From Proteus faecis (GTDB lineage Bacteria; Pseudomonadota; Gammaproteobacteria; Enterobacterales; Enterobacteriaceae): a stretch of 64,000 nt of DNA. Every line of letters begins with the position of its first letter. Position 1 is the stretch's first letter. The stretch is from the NCBI RefSeq assembly GCF_003144395.1, contig NZ_PENZ01000045.1, forward strand, positions 187,220 to 251,219, in the 5' to 3' direction. Both the position numbers and the translations under genes were made by a program. Positions 33,649 to 48,360 of the stretch are shown one piece after another. Under the pieces are notes generated by a model that had not been told where the DNA came from, ran no database searches, and worked only from the letters and a program-made list of their open reading frames with translations.

Positions 33649-33950
33649 TTTATTTAGTATCTATCTCATTACTCTTCTTTTTTAATATCATCTTTTTTGT
33701 ATGAGATTAAATTGTCATCCTTAGTTAAAATATGTTTTTTCAAACGAGCAAAGCATCACTCAATAAAGATAATGTAAAGAAAAAATAGGAGATAACAACA
33801 CATATTATTTAAATGCCGTGACGATAAACGCGTTATCTAAAGTAAATAATTACAAATTAATCAATCTATTGGCGATATTTAGATTATTGTCTAAAGTTGA
33901 TAAGTAAAGATCACTAGAGACATCATCAGCGGGATAAAAAGAGAACTAAA
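33649..33950 (+). promoter_or_regulatory. fhs upstream region (302 bp)
   Basis: AT-rich leader with no gene. At 33821-33837 GATAA and TTATC flank ACGCG, a short palindrome that might be an operator. I see no confident match to a known riboswitch. The fhs ribosome site (AGAGAAC) is at the end. Confidence 0.35.
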
Positions 33951-35621
33951 ATGAAATCAGATATTCAAATCTCCCAAGAAGCACACCTCTTACCTATTCA
34001 AGAAATTGCGAAAAATTTAAATATTGATCAAGATGATATCGAGTTTTATGGCAAGTACAAAGCCAAATTTAGCCACAGTATTTGGTCAAAAATTGCAGCC
34101 AAAAAGCCCGGAAAATTAGTTTTAGTTACAGCAATTAATCCGACACCCGCTGGTGAAGGTAAAACAACAGTCACGGTTGGATTAGGACAAGCTCTTAATC
34201 ATATTGGAAAAAATGCGATTATTGCGTTGCGTGAACCCTCCTTAGGCCCTTGCTTTGGCATTAAAGGCGGAGCAACCGGTGGTGGTTATTCACAAGTTGT
34301 TCCTATGGAAGATCTCAACCTTCATTTTACTGGCGATTTTCATGCTATTACCTCTGCCAATAACTTACTTGCAGCCATGCTTGATAATTCAATTTATCAG
34401 GGTAATCCTTTAAATATCGATCCTAAGAAAATCGTGTTTAAACGTTGTATGGACATGAACGATCGGGCTTTACGTAATATTGTTGTAGGGTTAGGTGGCG
34501 AAAAAGACGGCATCACACGAGAAGATAACTTTGTTATTACCGTTGCGTCTGAAATTATGTCTATCCTTTGTTTAGCAGAAGATATTGATGATTTGAAACA
34601 ACGACTTTCTCGCATCATTGTTGCCTATTCTTATCGTGGTGATCCTATTACAGCAAGCGATATACAAGCCGTCGGTGCAATGGCTAGTTTATTAAAAGAT
34701 GCCATTAATCCTAATTTAGTACAAACACTCGAAAATACCCCAGCCATTATTCATGGCGGTCCTTTCGCGAATATTGCTCATGGTTGCAATAGCGTAAGAG
34801 CGACAAAACTTGCTCTTCAACTTGCTGATATCACTGTGACAGAAGCGGGTTTTGGTGCTGATTTAGGTGCTGAAAAATTCTTAGATATAAAATGCCGGAT
34901 CAGTGGATTACGCCCTGATTGTGCCGTGATTGTTGTCACCACTAAAGCGCTAAAATATAACGGTGGATTAGGTAAAGGCGAGTGGAATAATGAAGATTTA
35001 AGTGCACTTGAAAAAGGTATTGTAAATCTTGAAAAACACATTGAAAACCTAAAAAAATATGGCTTACCCGTTATTGTCGCTCTTAATGCTTATGTTACTG
35101 ATAGTATTGCAGAGCATCAGTTTATCAAACAATTCTGCCAAGATAGAAATTGTCGCTTCGCAATGACTAAAGTGTGGGAGAAAGGAGGCGAAGGTGGTAT
35201 TGAATTAGCTAAGCAAGTGATTGACACACTTGAAAATGAGCAGAGCCAATTCCAATTAATTTATCCTAATGAAGCCTCACTGAGTCAAAAAATCGATATT
35301 ATTGCCAAAGAAATTTATGGTGCCGAGGGTGTGACTTATAGCCGTTCTGCTCGTAACATGTTGGAAAAAATAGAAAAAATGGGATTTTCTCATTTCCCAG
35401 TTTGCATGGCAAAAACGCAATATTCACTCTCAGATGATCCCACATTATTAGGTCGTCCGACTGATTTTACAATAAACGTTCGTGAAGTGTATGTTTCTGC
35501 TGGCGCTGGCTTTGTTGTCGCCTTAACTGGCTCTATCACAACAATGCCCGGATTACCGAAAACACCAGCAGCTATCACTGTTAATGTTGATAATCAAGGT
35601 AAAATTGATGGTCTGATTTAA
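33951..35621 (+). CDS. fhs: Formate--tetrahydrofolate ligase
   Basis: Fhs makes 10-formyl-THF from formate, ATP and tetrahydrofolate, supplying one-carbon units for purines and formyl-Met-tRNA. The 556-residue protein has the ATP-binding [10 protein letters not shown] near residue 65, [34 protein letters not shown], and the C-terminal [13 protein letters not shown]. Full length for the family (about 555). E. coli K-12 lacks this gene, so its place between sdaCB and dacC is a lineage-specific feature. It has its own terminator and probably its own promoter. Confidence 0.97.
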   Translation: MKSDIQISQEAHLLPIQEIAKNLNIDQDDIEFYGKYKAKFSHSIWSKIAAKKPGKLVLVTAINPTPAGEGKTTVTVGLGQALNHIGKNAIIALREPSLGPCFGIKGGATGGGYSQVVPMEDLNLHFTGDFHAITSANNLLAAMLDNSIYQGNPLNIDPKKIVFKRCMDMNDRALRNIVVGLGGEKDGITREDNFVITVASEIMSILCLAEDIDDLKQRLSRIIVAYSYRGDPITASDIQAVGAMASLLKDAINPNLVQTLENTPAIIHGGPFANIAHGCNSVRATKLALQLADITVTEAGFGADLGAEKFLDIKCRISGLRPDCAVIVVTTKALKYNGGLGKGEWNNEDLSALEKGIVNLEKHIENLKKYGLPVIVALNAYVTDSIAEHQFIKQFCQDRNCRFAMTKVWEKGGEGGIELAKQVIDTLENEQSQFQLIYPNEASLSQKIDIIAKEIYGAEGVTYSRSARNMLEKIEKMGFSHFPVCMAKTQYSLSDDPTLLGRPTDFTINVREVYVSAGAGFVVALTGSITTMPGLPKTPAAITVNVDNQGKIDGLI

Positions 35622-35658
35622 ACTCTAAAGTAAATATCTCCCAATTTTATTGAATATA

Positions 35659-35696
35659 AAAAAATCCGTAATCGTAAAACAATTACGGATTTTTCA
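35659..35696. terminator. Bidirectional terminator between fhs and dacC
   Basis: Arms AAAAATCCGTAAT and ATTACGGATTTTT flank a short loop and are themselves AT-ended on both strands, between two convergent genes. Confidence 0.85.
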
Positions 35697-35770
35697 TATT
35701 AAAATAACAGCTAATCTTTCTTTTGGGGTGAAAAACTCAGTAACGTTTTGATAGAGCTATTCTTGATAAA

Positions 35771-36973
35771 TTAACCAAAAATAGCATTAAACCAACCGGA
35801 TACTGTTTTAACAACAAAATCCCAAATACGGCTGAAAAAACCGCCTTCTTGAACCGCTTCTTTGACAACCAGTGGGCGTTGTTCAATCACTTCATCGTTT
35901 AATAAAAAGTTAACTGTACCTACAACCTGATTTTGAGTTAACGGCGCTTCTAATACAGGGTTGGTTAACGTAAAAGAGGCTTTCAGGTTTTTCAATTCAC
36001 CTTTAGGAATAGTAATTGAGGCATCATTAGCAACCCCTAATGCAACTTCACCTTTATCCCCGTACCACACTTTTTGACTGGTTAGTGGTGTAGCGGCTTT
36101 TACTGGTGTTACCGTTTCAAAAAAGCGGAAACCCCAGCCTAATAACTTTTCACTTTCAGCAAAACGTACTTTATCTGATGGTGCGCCTAAAACAACAGCA
36201 ATCAAGCGCATATCACCTTCAGTTGCCGAAGAAACAAGATTGTACCCTGCTCCATTAGTGTGACCGGTTTTCACACCATCGACATTCATATTTTTATTCC
36301 ACAATAAGCGGTTACGATTTGGCTGACGAATATTGTTGAATGTAAATTCTTTTTCTTTATGTATTTCATACTCTGAAGGAACATCGCGGATCATGGCTGC
36401 TGTGAGTAATGCCATATCTTGTGCTGTTGTATATTGTCCTTCAGAATCTAACCCATGAACGGTTTTAAAGTATGTATTTTTTAAACCAAGATTCTTAGCA
36501 TAGGAGTTCATTAAATCAACAAAAGTTTCCTGACTACCCGCAATATGTTCGGCTAATGCGATACTGGCATCATTACCAGATTGAATAACCATACCGCGAT
36601 TTAAATCAATCACTTTGACCTGATCACCCGGTTTCAAGAACATCAATGATGATCCCTTCAATACCGGATTTCCTGTTGCCCATGCATTACGTCCAACAAT
36701 AACCATATCGTCAGGTGACATACGACCTTCTTTAATAGCTTGCCCAACAACATAGCTACTCATGATTTTTGTAAGACTAGCAGGATCTAAACGCTCATCA
36801 GGTTTTTCTGATGCTAGAATTTTTCCGCTGTTATAATCCATTAATACATAAGATTTTGCCTCAATTTGAGGAGCGACTGGATTATTTACTGCAAATGAAG
36901 GACTAGAAATAATTAGCAGTAAACCCATTCCCGCGGTAACCTTACTCAGAACAGATGGAATATTTTTTGTCAT
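35771..36973 (-). CDS. dacC: D-alanyl-D-alanine carboxypeptidase (PBP6, DacC type)
   Basis: Trims pentapeptide side chains of periplasmic peptidoglycan. The 400-residue product (E. coli DacC 400) has a signal peptide (about residues 1-28) and the serine-peptidase motifs SLTK, SGN (VIQSGNDAS) and KTG (GVKTGHTNG). A beta-rich C-terminal domain follows, with a terminal amphipathic helix that tethers it to the inner membrane ([18 protein letters not shown]). DacC rather than DacA is supported by best matching sequence and by the adjacent gstB, as in E. coli. Confidence 0.93.
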   Translation of the reverse strand: MTKNIPSVLSKVTAGMGLLLIISSPSFAVNNPVAPQIEAKSYVLMDYNSGKILASEKPDERLDPASLTKIMSSYVVGQAIKEGRMSPDDMVIVGRNAWATGNPVLKGSSLMFLKPGDQVKVIDLNRGMVIQSGNDASIALAEHIAGSQETFVDLMNSYAKNLGLKNTYFKTVHGLDSEGQYTTAQDMALLTAAMIRDVPSEYEIHKEKEFTFNNIRQPNRNRLLWNKNMNVDGVKTGHTNGAGYNLVSSATEGDMRLIAVVLGAPSDKVRFAESEKLLGWGFRFFETVTPVKAATPLTSQKVWYGDKGEVALGVANDASITIPKGELKNLKASFTLTNPVLEAPLTQNQVVGTVNFLLNDEVIEQRPLVVKEAVQEGGFFSRIWDFVVKTVSGWFNAIFG

Positions 36974-37130
36974 TACCGATCACCCTTTTATATCAATTTG
37001 TTAAAGCTTTCCTACTATATGGCTTTCTGGAATAAGACGCCAACATTGATATGTAGAGATTTATCTTATATTCATATTTAGCGCCCTATAGAGGGAAATT
37101 TTATTACTTATCGTGGTTTAGGAGACCTTT

Positions 37131-37751
37131 ATGTTAAAAGTCTGGGGTAGAAAAAACTCATCTAACGTTAAAAAAGTTCTTTGGTGTTTAAAGGAATTAA
37201 ATGTTCCTTATGAGCAAATCGACGTTGGCGGCCCTTTTGGTGGACTCAATGAAGCAAATTATCTAGCGATCAACCCCAACGCATCTATTCCAACCTTACA
37301 AGATGATGACTTTGCTTTATGGGAATCTAATACCATTATTCGTTATTTATGTACAAAATATGAAAATAACACACTCTATCCCATTGATCTAAAACAACGA
37401 GCAAATATAGAAAAATGGATGGATTGGTCAAATGGCAGCTTATTTGCTCCCATTCAACAAATGATGATCATGATTGTTCGCACGCCTAAAGAACAACAAA
37501 ATCCTGAGATTGTTAACGCGTTGAAAGAAAAGCTTAATAAGCTTATTAAAATTGCTGACGACCAACTTGCAAAAACAACTTATTTTGCAGGAGATGCATT
37601 TTCTCTTGCTGATATAGCAATCGCTCCATTGGTCTATCCATGGCTAGAAGTTTGCAAAGATAGACCACACTTCCCTCACATTGAGCGTTGGTTTGCACAA
37701 TTAAGTGAAAGACCTATTTTCCGTGATATCGTGTTACTGCCTGTAAATTAA
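37131..37751 (+). CDS. gstB: Glutathione S-transferase, GstB (YliJ) type
   Basis: The 206-residue protein has an N-terminal thioredoxin-like domain (MLKVWGRKNSSNVKKVLWCL) with the glutathione-binding WESNTIIRYL segment, and an all-helical C-terminal domain (FAGDAFSLADIAIAPLVYPWL). It matches E. coli GstB in length and in WGRxNSxNVKKVL. In E. coli GstB acts on haloacids; the substrate here is unknown. Divergent from dacC; its stop is one base from the end of the convergent yeeZ, with no terminator between. Confidence 0.9.
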   Translation: MLKVWGRKNSSNVKKVLWCLKELNVPYEQIDVGGPFGGLNEANYLAINPNASIPTLQDDDFALWESNTIIRYLCTKYENNTLYPIDLKQRANIEKWMDWSNGSLFAPIQQMMIMIVRTPKEQQNPEIVNALKEKLNKLIKIADDQLAKTTYFAGDAFSLADIAIAPLVYPWLEVCKDRPHFPHIERWFAQLSERPIFRDIVLLPVN

Positions 37752-37752
37752 G

Positions 37753-38574
37753 TTAATTCATTGGCATTTTGTCGGGATCTGGGTAATGGTAATGAAATCC
37801 AAGATCTCGACAGATCTGCTGACCATCAATTTCTCGTATTAAAGGCTTCTCTTCCTCAACAAATTCTGGCGGAATAAGATCGAGTTGATTAGATGCTCTT
37901 GAGTAAAAATCTTTCTTTTTAGGGTGAATAGGAGCACATAAGTTATATAAATGGCCACCTTCATTCTGCGCAAGAAGTTGTTCAACAGCAAAAATCACAT
38001 CGTCTAAGTGGACTAAGTTAACGCATTGATGAGCGCCTTTTACCTGTTTTTTACCTGATAAAAAACGTCCTGCATGGCGACCCGGTCCAACTAATCCAGC
38101 TAACCGAAGAATATCAACCGTAGTTAACGGTAAACGATGTAGCCAGTTTTCAACTTCTGCTAACATTTTTGCTGATTGTGTTTCTGGTCGAATATCCATT
38201 TCTTCCGTGATATTACCCGTTTGATTGCCATATACAGAAGTAGAGCTAATATAAATGACTCTCGTAACATGACGAGACATTGCGCTATCCACTAACGTCT
38301 GAATAGCTTCAACATAATCATAACCACCACCAGCAGCACTGGGTGGTAACGTGATAATAAGGACGTCAGTTTCCATTAAGTAATCAAAATCATCTCTATC
38401 ACATTCAATTGCGGGTGTTAAATTTACTAAACAGCAGTCAACACCACTCATTCTTGCTGCTTCTACGCCATCTTCGGTGGTTTTAGTCCCTTTAACTTGA
38501 TAGCCTGCATCACGCAACGCAGCGGCAAGTGGTAAACCTAACCAACCTAATCCTACGATGGTTATTCGTTTCAT
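37753..38574 (-). CDS. yeeZ: YeeZ-like SDR-family NAD(P)-binding protein
   Basis: The 273-residue protein matches E. coli YeeZ (274), which also precedes the his operon divergently. The N-terminal Rossmann motif is ITIVGLGWLGLPLA. An extended-SDR-like body follows with YISSTSVYG, ILRLAGLVGPGRHAGRFLSG and VNLVHLDDVI. The physiological reaction is unknown. This gene marks the switch from the 18-20 min synteny block to the his-gnd block of E. coli. Confidence 0.9.
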   Translation of the reverse strand: MKRITIVGLGWLGLPLAAALRDAGYQVKGTKTTEDGVEAARMSGVDCCLVNLTPAIECDRDDFDYLMETDVLIITLPPSAAGGGYDYVEAIQTLVDSAMSRHVTRVIYISSTSVYGNQTGNITEEMDIRPETQSAKMLAEVENWLHRLPLTTVDILRLAGLVGPGRHAGRFLSGKKQVKGAHQCVNLVHLDDVIFAVEQLLAQNEGGHLYNLCAPIHPKKKDFYSRASNQLDLIPPEFVEEEKPLIREIDGQQICRDLGFHYHYPDPDKMPMN

Positions 38575-38780
38575 TTTGCTCCCCTACTTAAATGGCTTAG
38601 TCAAAGTATGCTATAAAATTTCAGTTTCGCCATTACTTATAAATAATACTTATATTTCATAAACGTTTCGCATCTCCCTATATACTCGCCTACTTATCCC
38701 ATTAAGTAAATAAGAGAAATATTAAAATCACATTAAAAACAAAAGGTTATAAAATAATTAAATTATTATTAAAAAATAGG

Positions 38781-38818
38781 TTGCTTTCTGCTTTGTAAAT
38801 CATGTAGGTTGAAAGGCA
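38781..38818 (+). promoter_or_regulatory. his operon promoter
   Basis: TTGCTT (-35, 38781-38786) and TAGGTT (-10, 38805-38810) are separated by 18 bp and followed by GAAAGGCAGA. These are the same hexamers I recall for the E. coli/Salmonella his promoter. Transcription would start near 38817, about 90 nt before the leader peptide. The surrounding 334-bp yeeZ-hisL gap holds no other gene. Confidence 0.7.
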
Positions 38819-38908
38819 GACAAATTCTAAATGCAGGTTACTAAATAGAGATTAACCGTAACAGGCATTATTAAATAACAAATAGTGTTATTAGCTAGGA
38901 AAATAATC

Positions 38909-38956
38909 ATGTATAGCATTCAACTAAACCACCATCATCACCATCACCCTGACTAG
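38909..38956 (+). CDS. hisL: HisL, his operon leader peptide
   Basis: A 15-codon open frame reads MYSIQLNHHHHHHPD then TAG, with six consecutive histidine codons (E. coli has seven). Ribosome stalling at these codons when His-tRNA is scarce lets an antiterminator form and the operon be transcribed. The frame is preceded by AGCTAGGA, and the attenuator terminator follows about 75 nt later. Confidence 0.96.
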   Translation: MYSIQLNHHHHHHPD

Positions 38957-39058
38957 TCTTTCAGGCGATGAGTGCTGGAAGACGTTTAAGAAACGCTTCC
39001 GGTGGTCTGAATGCAGATAACAACTAAAACCCCGGAAGGCAACTTCCGGGGTTTTTTT
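38957..39058 (+). promoter_or_regulatory. his attenuator
   Basis: The terminator is a perfect hairpin: CCCCGGAAG (39030-39038), loop GCAA, CTTCCGGGG (39043-39051), then seven T. Upstream, GGAAGACGTTT pairs with AAACGCTTCC (about 38976-39000) as the competing stem. The CTTCCGG segments are shared between alternatives, the classical attenuation layout. Confidence 0.92.
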
Positions 39059-39105
39059 ATAGCTAATTTTCAAACAAAAAATTAAGACAAGGACAGGGTA
39101 ATATT

Positions 39106-40005
39106 ATGTTAGACAAAACAAGATTAAGAATTGCAATGCAAAAATCAGGTCGCTTAAGTGATGAATCTCGCGCCCTTTTAGCACGTTGTGGCATCAAAAT
39201 TAATTTAAACCAACAACGTCTAATTGCTTACGCAGAAAATATGCCAATTGATATTCTACGTGTTAGAGATGACGATATTCCTGGATTAGTAATGGATGGC
39301 GTTGTTGATTTAGGGATCATCGGTGAAAACGTTTTAGAAGAAGAGTTATTAAAGCGTCGCTCTCAAGGTGAAAACCCGAGTTATCTGACACTACGTCGTC
39401 TTGATTTTGGTGGCTGTCGTCTATCTCTTGCTACCCCTGTCGATTTTGATTATCAAGGTGTGGAATGCTTAAATAATACTCGTATCGCAACCTCCTATCC
39501 AAATCTACTCAAGCGCTATTTAGACCAAAAAGGTATCAAATTTAAATCGTGTTTATTAAACGGCTCTGTTGAAGTCGCTCCTCGTGCGGGTCTTGCTGAC
39601 TCAATCTGTGACTTGGTTTCTACTGGCGCAACATTAGAAGCCAACGGTTTAAAAGAAGTTGAAGTGATTTATCGCTCAAAAGCGTGTTTGATCCAACGCG
39701 ACGGTGAAATGGAAGCCGATAAACAAGCGCTTATCGACCGCTTACTAACGCGTATTCAAGGTGTTATTCAAGCTCGAGAATCAAAATATATTATGCTGCA
39801 CGCACCAAGTGATTGTCTTGAAGATGTCATTGCATTACTTCCGGGAGCTGAAAGACCAACTATTTTACCTCTGGCGGGAGACCAAAATCGCGTTGCCATG
39901 CACATGGTGAGTAGCGAAACCCTATTCTGGGAAACAATGGAAAAGCTTAAAGCATTAGGTGCAAGTTCAATTCTGGTTTTACCAATTGAAAAAATGATGG
40001 AATAA
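39106..40005 (+). CDS. hisG: ATP phosphoribosyltransferase
   Basis: First enzyme of histidine synthesis, joining ATP and PRPP, and the site of feedback inhibition by histidine. The 299-residue long-form HisG has the catalytic domains ([48 protein letters not shown]) and the C-terminal regulatory domain (about 225-299). Length equals E. coli HisG. First structural gene of the operon, 47 nt after the attenuator T-run. Confidence 0.98.
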   Translation: MLDKTRLRIAMQKSGRLSDESRALLARCGIKINLNQQRLIAYAENMPIDILRVRDDDIPGLVMDGVVDLGIIGENVLEEELLKRRSQGENPSYLTLRRLDFGGCRLSLATPVDFDYQGVECLNNTRIATSYPNLLKRYLDQKGIKFKSCLLNGSVEVAPRAGLADSICDLVSTGATLEANGLKEVEVIYRSKACLIQRDGEMEADKQALIDRLLTRIQGVIQARESKYIMLHAPSDCLEDVIALLPGAERPTILPLAGDQNRVAMHMVSSETLFWETMEKLKALGASSILVLPIEKMME

Positions 40006-40014
40006 GGTGAAATG

Positions 40015-42412
<2,398 letters not shown>

Positions 42413-42461
42413 AACATTAAAAACGATAACAACAAAAAATCGCAACTGAAGGATCTCAACC

Positions 42462-43529
42462 ATGAGCCAAAAAATTCTTTTTATCGACCGTGATGGAACT
42501 TTAATCACAGAGCCCCCCACTGATTATCAAGTTGATAGACTTGATAAGCTTGCCTTTGAAAATGGCGTGATCCCCGCACTTACTGCTCTGCAAAAAGCAG
42601 GTTATAAACTCATTATGATCACAAATCAGGATGGATTAGGCACAGAAAGTTTTCCTCAAGCAGATTTCGATCCTCCTCATAATTTAATGATGCAAGTTTT
42701 CTCTTCTCAAGGGATCTCATTTGATGACGTTTTAATTTGTCCTCATAAACCCGAAGACAACTGCCCTTGTCGCAAACCAGAAACAGGACTTGTCACCCAA
42801 TATTTAGTTGATGGCGCACTAGATAAAGATAACAGCTATGTCATTGGTGATAGGCAAACTGATATTCAGCTAGCTGAAAATATGGGTATCAAAGGCCTTC
42901 TTTATAATACCGACAAACTCAATTGGGCTGTTATTACAGAGCAATTGACTAAAAAAGATCGCTATGCTCACGTTGAGCGAAAAACAAAAGAAACACAAAT
43001 TGCGATCGATATTTGGCTCGATCGTGAAGGCAATAGCCAAATTAGTACGGGAGTCGGTTTCTTTGATCACATGCTTGATCAAATTGCGACACACGGTGGC
43101 TTTCGTATGAATATAAATGTGAAAGGTGATCTAGTGATTGATGATCACCACACAGTAGAAGATACCGGCCTTGCTTTGGGTGAGGCATTACGTGAAGCAT
43201 TAGGTGATAAACGAGGTATTGCTCGCTTTGGCTTTACATTACCAATGGATGAGTGCCTCGCAAGCTGTGCATTAGATATTTCTGGTCGTCCACACCTCGA
43301 GTACAAAGCCGAATTTAAATATCAACGCGTTGGTGATTTAAGTACAGAGATGATCGAACACTTTTTCCGTTCTCTCTCTTACACCATGGGTTGCACATTA
43401 CACCTGAAATCAAAAGGCAAAAACGATCACCACAAAGCTGAAAGCTTATTTAAAGTCTTTGGTCGTACCTTACGCCAAGCCATTCGTGTTGAAGGTAATA
43501 CTTTACCAAGCTCAAAAGGTGTTCTGTAA
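42462..43529 (+). CDS. hisB: HisB, bifunctional histidinol-phosphatase / imidazoleglycerol-phosphate dehydratase
   Basis: Fused enzyme for steps 6 and 8 of the pathway. The 355-residue product has an N-terminal HAD phosphatase domain ([13 protein letters not shown]; zinc loop [14 protein letters not shown]) and a C-terminal dehydratase domain ([56 protein letters not shown]). Length matches E. coli HisB (355). Its stop overlaps the hisH start by one base (TAATG). Confidence 0.98.
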   Translation: MSQKILFIDRDGTLITEPPTDYQVDRLDKLAFENGVIPALTALQKAGYKLIMITNQDGLGTESFPQADFDPPHNLMMQVFSSQGISFDDVLICPHKPEDNCPCRKPETGLVTQYLVDGALDKDNSYVIGDRQTDIQLAENMGIKGLLYNTDKLNWAVITEQLTKKDRYAHVERKTKETQIAIDIWLDREGNSQISTGVGFFDHMLDQIATHGGFRMNINVKGDLVIDDHHTVEDTGLALGEALREALGDKRGIARFGFTLPMDECLASCALDISGRPHLEYKAEFKYQRVGDLSTEMIEHFFRSLSYTMGCTLHLKSKGKNDHHKAESLFKVFGRTLRQAIRVEGNTLPSSKGVL

Positions 43530-44119
43530 TGAAAGTGGTTATTCTTGATACAGGTTGTGCCAATTTAGCCTCTGTCGCTTACGCCGTTAAGAGACTCGGT
43601 TATGACCCAATAGTGTCCTATGAAAAAAATAAGGTGTTATCTGCGGATAAACTCTTTTTACCCGGAGTAGGCACGGCTAGAGCGGCAATGGAACAACTCA
43701 AAGCACGTGAGCTAATTCCTTTGATTAAAGCCTTAACACAACCCGTTTTAGGTATTTGTTTAGGCATGCAAATATTGGCCTCACTAAGCGAAGAAGGTAA
43801 GGATATCCCTTTATTAGGTTTAGTTGATGGCACCATAGGTAAGCTTGATACAGCCGGATTACCATTACCTCATATGGGGTGGAACCAGGTATTAGCAAAG
43901 CCTGGACATCCTCTTTTTCGTGAGCTTGGTAGCGATGCTTGGTTCTATTTTGTTCATAGCTACGCTTTAGCACTCAATGAATCGACGATTGCAGAAACTG
44001 AATATGGCACTCGTTTTAGTAGTGCAATTCAGAAAGATAACTTTTATGGCGTGCAATTTCACCCAGAGCGTTCAGGAAAAGCAGGTGCTCAACTTATCAA
44101 GAACTTTTTGGAGATGTAA
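43529..44119 (+). CDS. hisH: Imidazole glycerol phosphate synthase, glutaminase subunit
   Basis: HisH releases ammonia from glutamine and channels it to HisF. The 196-residue class-I glutaminase has the catalytic Cys in VLGICLGMQ, His in [13 protein letters not shown], and [11 protein letters not shown]. Overlaps hisB by one base. Confidence 0.97.
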   Translation: MKVVILDTGCANLASVAYAVKRLGYDPIVSYEKNKVLSADKLFLPGVGTARAAMEQLKARELIPLIKALTQPVLGICLGMQILASLSEEGKDIPLLGLVDGTIGKLDTAGLPLPHMGWNQVLAKPGHPLFRELGSDAWFYFVHSYALALNESTIAETEYGTRFSSAIQKDNFYGVQFHPERSGKAGAQLIKNFLEM

Positions 44120-45617
<1,498 letters not shown>

Positions 45618-45618
<1 letters not shown>

Positions 45619-46235
45619 TGAATAGTGAAACATTAGCGCAACTAGATTGGGAAAAAGTCGATAATCTGATGCCTGTGATTATCCAAAATACCATTTCAGG
45701 TGATGTATTAATGCTAGGATATATGAATAAAGAAGCATTAAATGTCACTCTAGAAAGTGGGAATGTTACCTTCTATTCGCGCACTAAACAGCGTTTATGG
45801 ACAAAAGGTGAAACTTCAGGCAACTTTCTCAAATTAGTCAATATTTACCCAGACTGTGATAACGATACTTTACTTATTTTAGCCAATCCTATTGGCCCAA
45901 CTTGCCATAACGGAACCGAAAGTTGTTTTGCCCCAGCACAAAGCCAATGGGGATTTCTCTATGAGCTTGAAAATTTATTACGTGAACGTAAAAATGCCTC
46001 GCCTGATAGCTCTTATACTGCCCGCCTTTATGCCAGTGGTACAAAACGTATAGCCCAGAAAGTGGGAGAAGAAGGTGTTGAAACAGCATTAGCTGCCACT
46101 GTTAATGATAGAGAAGAGCTAAAAAATGAAGCCTCAGACTTGCTTTATCACTTAATGGTACTACTACAAGATCAATCATTATCACTCACTGATGTCATAG
46201 GTTGCCTACAAGAGCGCCATAAAAAAACAGAGTAA
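45618..46235 (+). CDS. hisI: HisI (HisIE), phosphoribosyl-AMP cyclohydrolase / phosphoribosyl-ATP pyrophosphatase
   Basis: Bifunctional enzyme of steps 2 and 3. The 205-residue protein has the N-terminal cyclohydrolase ([49 protein letters not shown] metal site) and the C-terminal pyrophosphohydrolase ([28 protein letters not shown]). Last gene of the operon. Confidence 0.97.
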
Positions 46236-46252
46236 ATGAATTAACATTAATA

Positions 46253-46295
46253 TGAAAAAAGCCGATACAAACTAACGTATCGGCTTCATTTTTTG
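46253..46295. terminator. Terminator after the his operon
   Basis: Arms AAGCCGATAC and GTATCGGCTT flank an 8-nt loop, with six A before and TTTTTT shortly after, so it can serve both hisI and the convergent yiaY. Confidence 0.88.
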
Positions 46296-46344
46296 GGAAA
46301 AACAAAAGTAATGGCTTAATTACCTTTTTATTTCCTAAAGAACA

Positions 46345-47496
46345 TTACATTGCTTGGCGGAATAACTCGATAACATCACTTTCAGAACCCTGAACTGGGT
46401 TAGTGATTGCGCAAGCATCTTTCAGCGCATTTTCAGCTAATGTTTTGAAATCTTCTTCTTTCACACCTAATTCTTTCAGACCTGCTGGAATACCAACATC
46501 TTTAGCCATTTTACGAATTTCTTCAATACACGCTTTCGCACCTTGCTCATCGCTCATTGCAGAAACATCAACACCCATAGCTTGCGCGATATCTTTTAAA
46601 CGACCTGCGGCTGCTTGAATGTTATAAGCTTGAACATGTGGTAATAGAACCGCATTACACACACCATGAGGTAAGTTATAGAAACCACCTAATTGGTGAG
46701 CCATAGCATGTACATAACCTAAAGAAGCATTGTTAAATGCCATTCCGGCTAAGAACTGAGCGTAAGCCATGCTTTCACGCGCTGCCGCATCACCACCATT
46801 ATCAACAACTTTACGTAAAGACTCACTGATCATAGTAACAGCTTTTAATGCACACGCATCAGTAATTGGATTAGCAGCAGTTGAAACATAAGCTTCAACA
46901 GCATGAGTTAACGCATCCATACCTGTTGCAGCAGTTAAACCTTTTGGCATACCAATCATTAATTCTGAATCATTTACAGATAAAAGTGGTGTAACGTTTT
47001 TATCAACGATAGCCATTTTAATATGACGCACAGTATCTGTGATGATGCAAAAACGTGTCATTTCTGACGCAGTACCTGCTGTGGTATTAATTGAAATTAA
47101 TGGTAATTGAGGTTTTTCAGAACGGTCAACACCTTCATAATCTGCAATTTTTCCACCATTAGAAGCCACTAAAGCAATACCTTTAGCACAGTCATGTGGA
47201 GAACCACCACCTAAAGAAATCACACAATCACATTGATTTTCTTTCAGCAGAGCTAAACCCGCTTCTACGTTTTCAACAGTAGGGTTTGGTGCTGTACCGT
47301 CATAAGTAACACTAGAAATACCAGCCTCAGTCAGTAACTTACTGACTTTATCAACAACACCCAGTTGATTTAAAATGCTATCAGTGACAATCAACGCCTT
47401 ATGAAAACCGAAGTCTTTCATTGAGCTTACAGCATCAGCAAGGCAACCAGCACCAATTTTATTTACAGAAGGGATATAGAATGTTGAAACTGCCAT
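46345..47496 (-). CDS. yiaY: Iron-containing alcohol dehydrogenase, YiaY type
   Basis: The 383-residue protein matches E. coli YiaY (383) almost throughout. It shows the NAD-binding [13 protein letters not shown] and the metal-site residues in [13 protein letters not shown] and [16 protein letters not shown]. Family members oxidise ethanol or L-threonine; the substrate here is not settled by sequence. It stands alone with its own AT-rich promoter region. In E. coli K-12 yiaY is far from his, so this is a rearranged position. Confidence 0.9.
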   Translation of the reverse strand: MAVSTFYIPSVNKIGAGCLADAVSSMKDFGFHKALIVTDSILNQLGVVDKVSKLLTEAGISSVTYDGTAPNPTVENVEAGLALLKENQCDCVISLGGGSPHDCAKGIALVASNGGKIADYEGVDRSEKPQLPLISINTTAGTASEMTRFCIITDTVRHIKMAIVDKNVTPLLSVNDSELMIGMPKGLTAATGMDALTHAVEAYVSTAANPITDACALKAVTMISESLRKVVDNGGDAAARESMAYAQFLAGMAFNNASLGYVHAMAHQLGGFYNLPHGVCNAVLLPHVQAYNIQAAAGRLKDIAQAMGVDVSAMSDEQGAKACIEEIRKMAKDVGIPAGLKELGVKEEDFKTLAENALKDACAITNPVQGSESDVIELFRQAM

Positions 47497-47810
47497 TATT
47501 GACTTCCTTTTTAGTAATTAAATCTGCGTTTTAATATGTTCTATTCTTTTTGTTCTTAAATTGATCATCATCAAAATAATGAATAAATATCAATTTGTTT
47601 ATCATTCTATTATAGGTAATTTAATAAAGAAGCCCAATTACCCTATTAATTCAATAGGATAATACTATTAACATATTATCATTTGTAACAAAATAATTTG
47701 AAAAGCTTATCAAAATAATCAAAACCAGCTATGAACATCACAGCAGAATATTTTTTTTAAAGTCGTATAATGACCTAAAAGAAATAACTTATTAAATTCA
47801 GGAGTCATTG
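47497..47810. promoter_or_regulatory. Divergent yiaY-yeaK intergenic region (314 bp)
   Basis: Very AT-rich, with no gene. It must hold promoters for both neighbours. A short palindromic TTGATCATCATCAAAATAATG stretch near 47559-47580 could be regulatory, but no factor can be assigned. Confidence 0.35.
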
Positions 47811-48311
47811 ATGTCTTTGACTATTTTTGAGCAACTTACAGCTTTATTAGATAAAAACCACGCTTCTTACCGTGTTATGAAACACCCAACTGCAGGTCGT
47901 TCTGAAGAAGTTGCAAAAATCAGAGGAACACAATTAGGACAAGGAGCAAAAGGACTTGTTTGCCATATAAAAGGTAATGGCGTTAAGCAACATGTTCTTG
48001 CAATATTACCCGCCGATAAACAAGCCGATCTATCAAAACTCGCTCACCAAATTGGTGGAACAAGGGCATCGCTGGCTAGCCCTAAAGAAGTGGATGATCT
48101 GACTCAATGCGTATTTGGCGCAATACCGCCTTTTAGTTTTCATCCTGCATTGAAACTTGTAGCTGACCCTCTACTTTTTGAACGTTTTGATGAATTAGCT
48201 TTTAATGCAGGTACATTAGAGCGTTCTATTATTCTTAATACACAAGATTACAAACGTATTGCACAACCGGAATTAATCTCTTTTATTCGAGATGAAGAAA
48301 CCCAGCAATAA
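47811..48311 (+). CDS. yeaK: YeaK-like aminoacyl-tRNA deacylase (YbaK domain)
   Basis: The 166-residue protein matches E. coli YeaK (167), a trans-editing factor that hydrolyses mischarged tRNAs. Conserved segments are EIRGTxLGQGAKxLVC-like RGTQLGQGAKGLVC, VLAILPADKQADLSKLA, GGTRASLASPKEVDDLT and CVFGAIPPFSFHP. The ATG at 47811 follows AGGAG at 6 nt. Single-gene unit. Confidence 0.9.
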   Translation: MSLTIFEQLTALLDKNHASYRVMKHPTAGRSEEVAKIRGTQLGQGAKGLVCHIKGNGVKQHVLAILPADKQADLSKLAHQIGGTRASLASPKEVDDLTQCVFGAIPPFSFHPALKLVADPLLFERFDELAFNAGTLERSIILNTQDYKRIAQPELISFIRDEETQQ

Positions 48312-48330
48312 AAATCTTCAACTTATCTTT

Positions 48331-48360
48331 AACAATTACCCTAATCTAAGGGTAATTGTT
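48331..48360 (+). terminator. Hairpin after yeaK
   Basis: Perfect 12-bp arms (AACAATTACCCT and AGGGTAATTGTT) with a 6-nt loop, 19 nt after the stop. The T-run is only TT, so termination is likely but not certain. Confidence 0.6.

Noticed and set aside
33649-33950. Riboswitch in the fhs leader
   Set aside because: Looked for a purine- or folate/THF-type leader, but no stable multi-helix structure or known core motif was visible; only a short palindrome.
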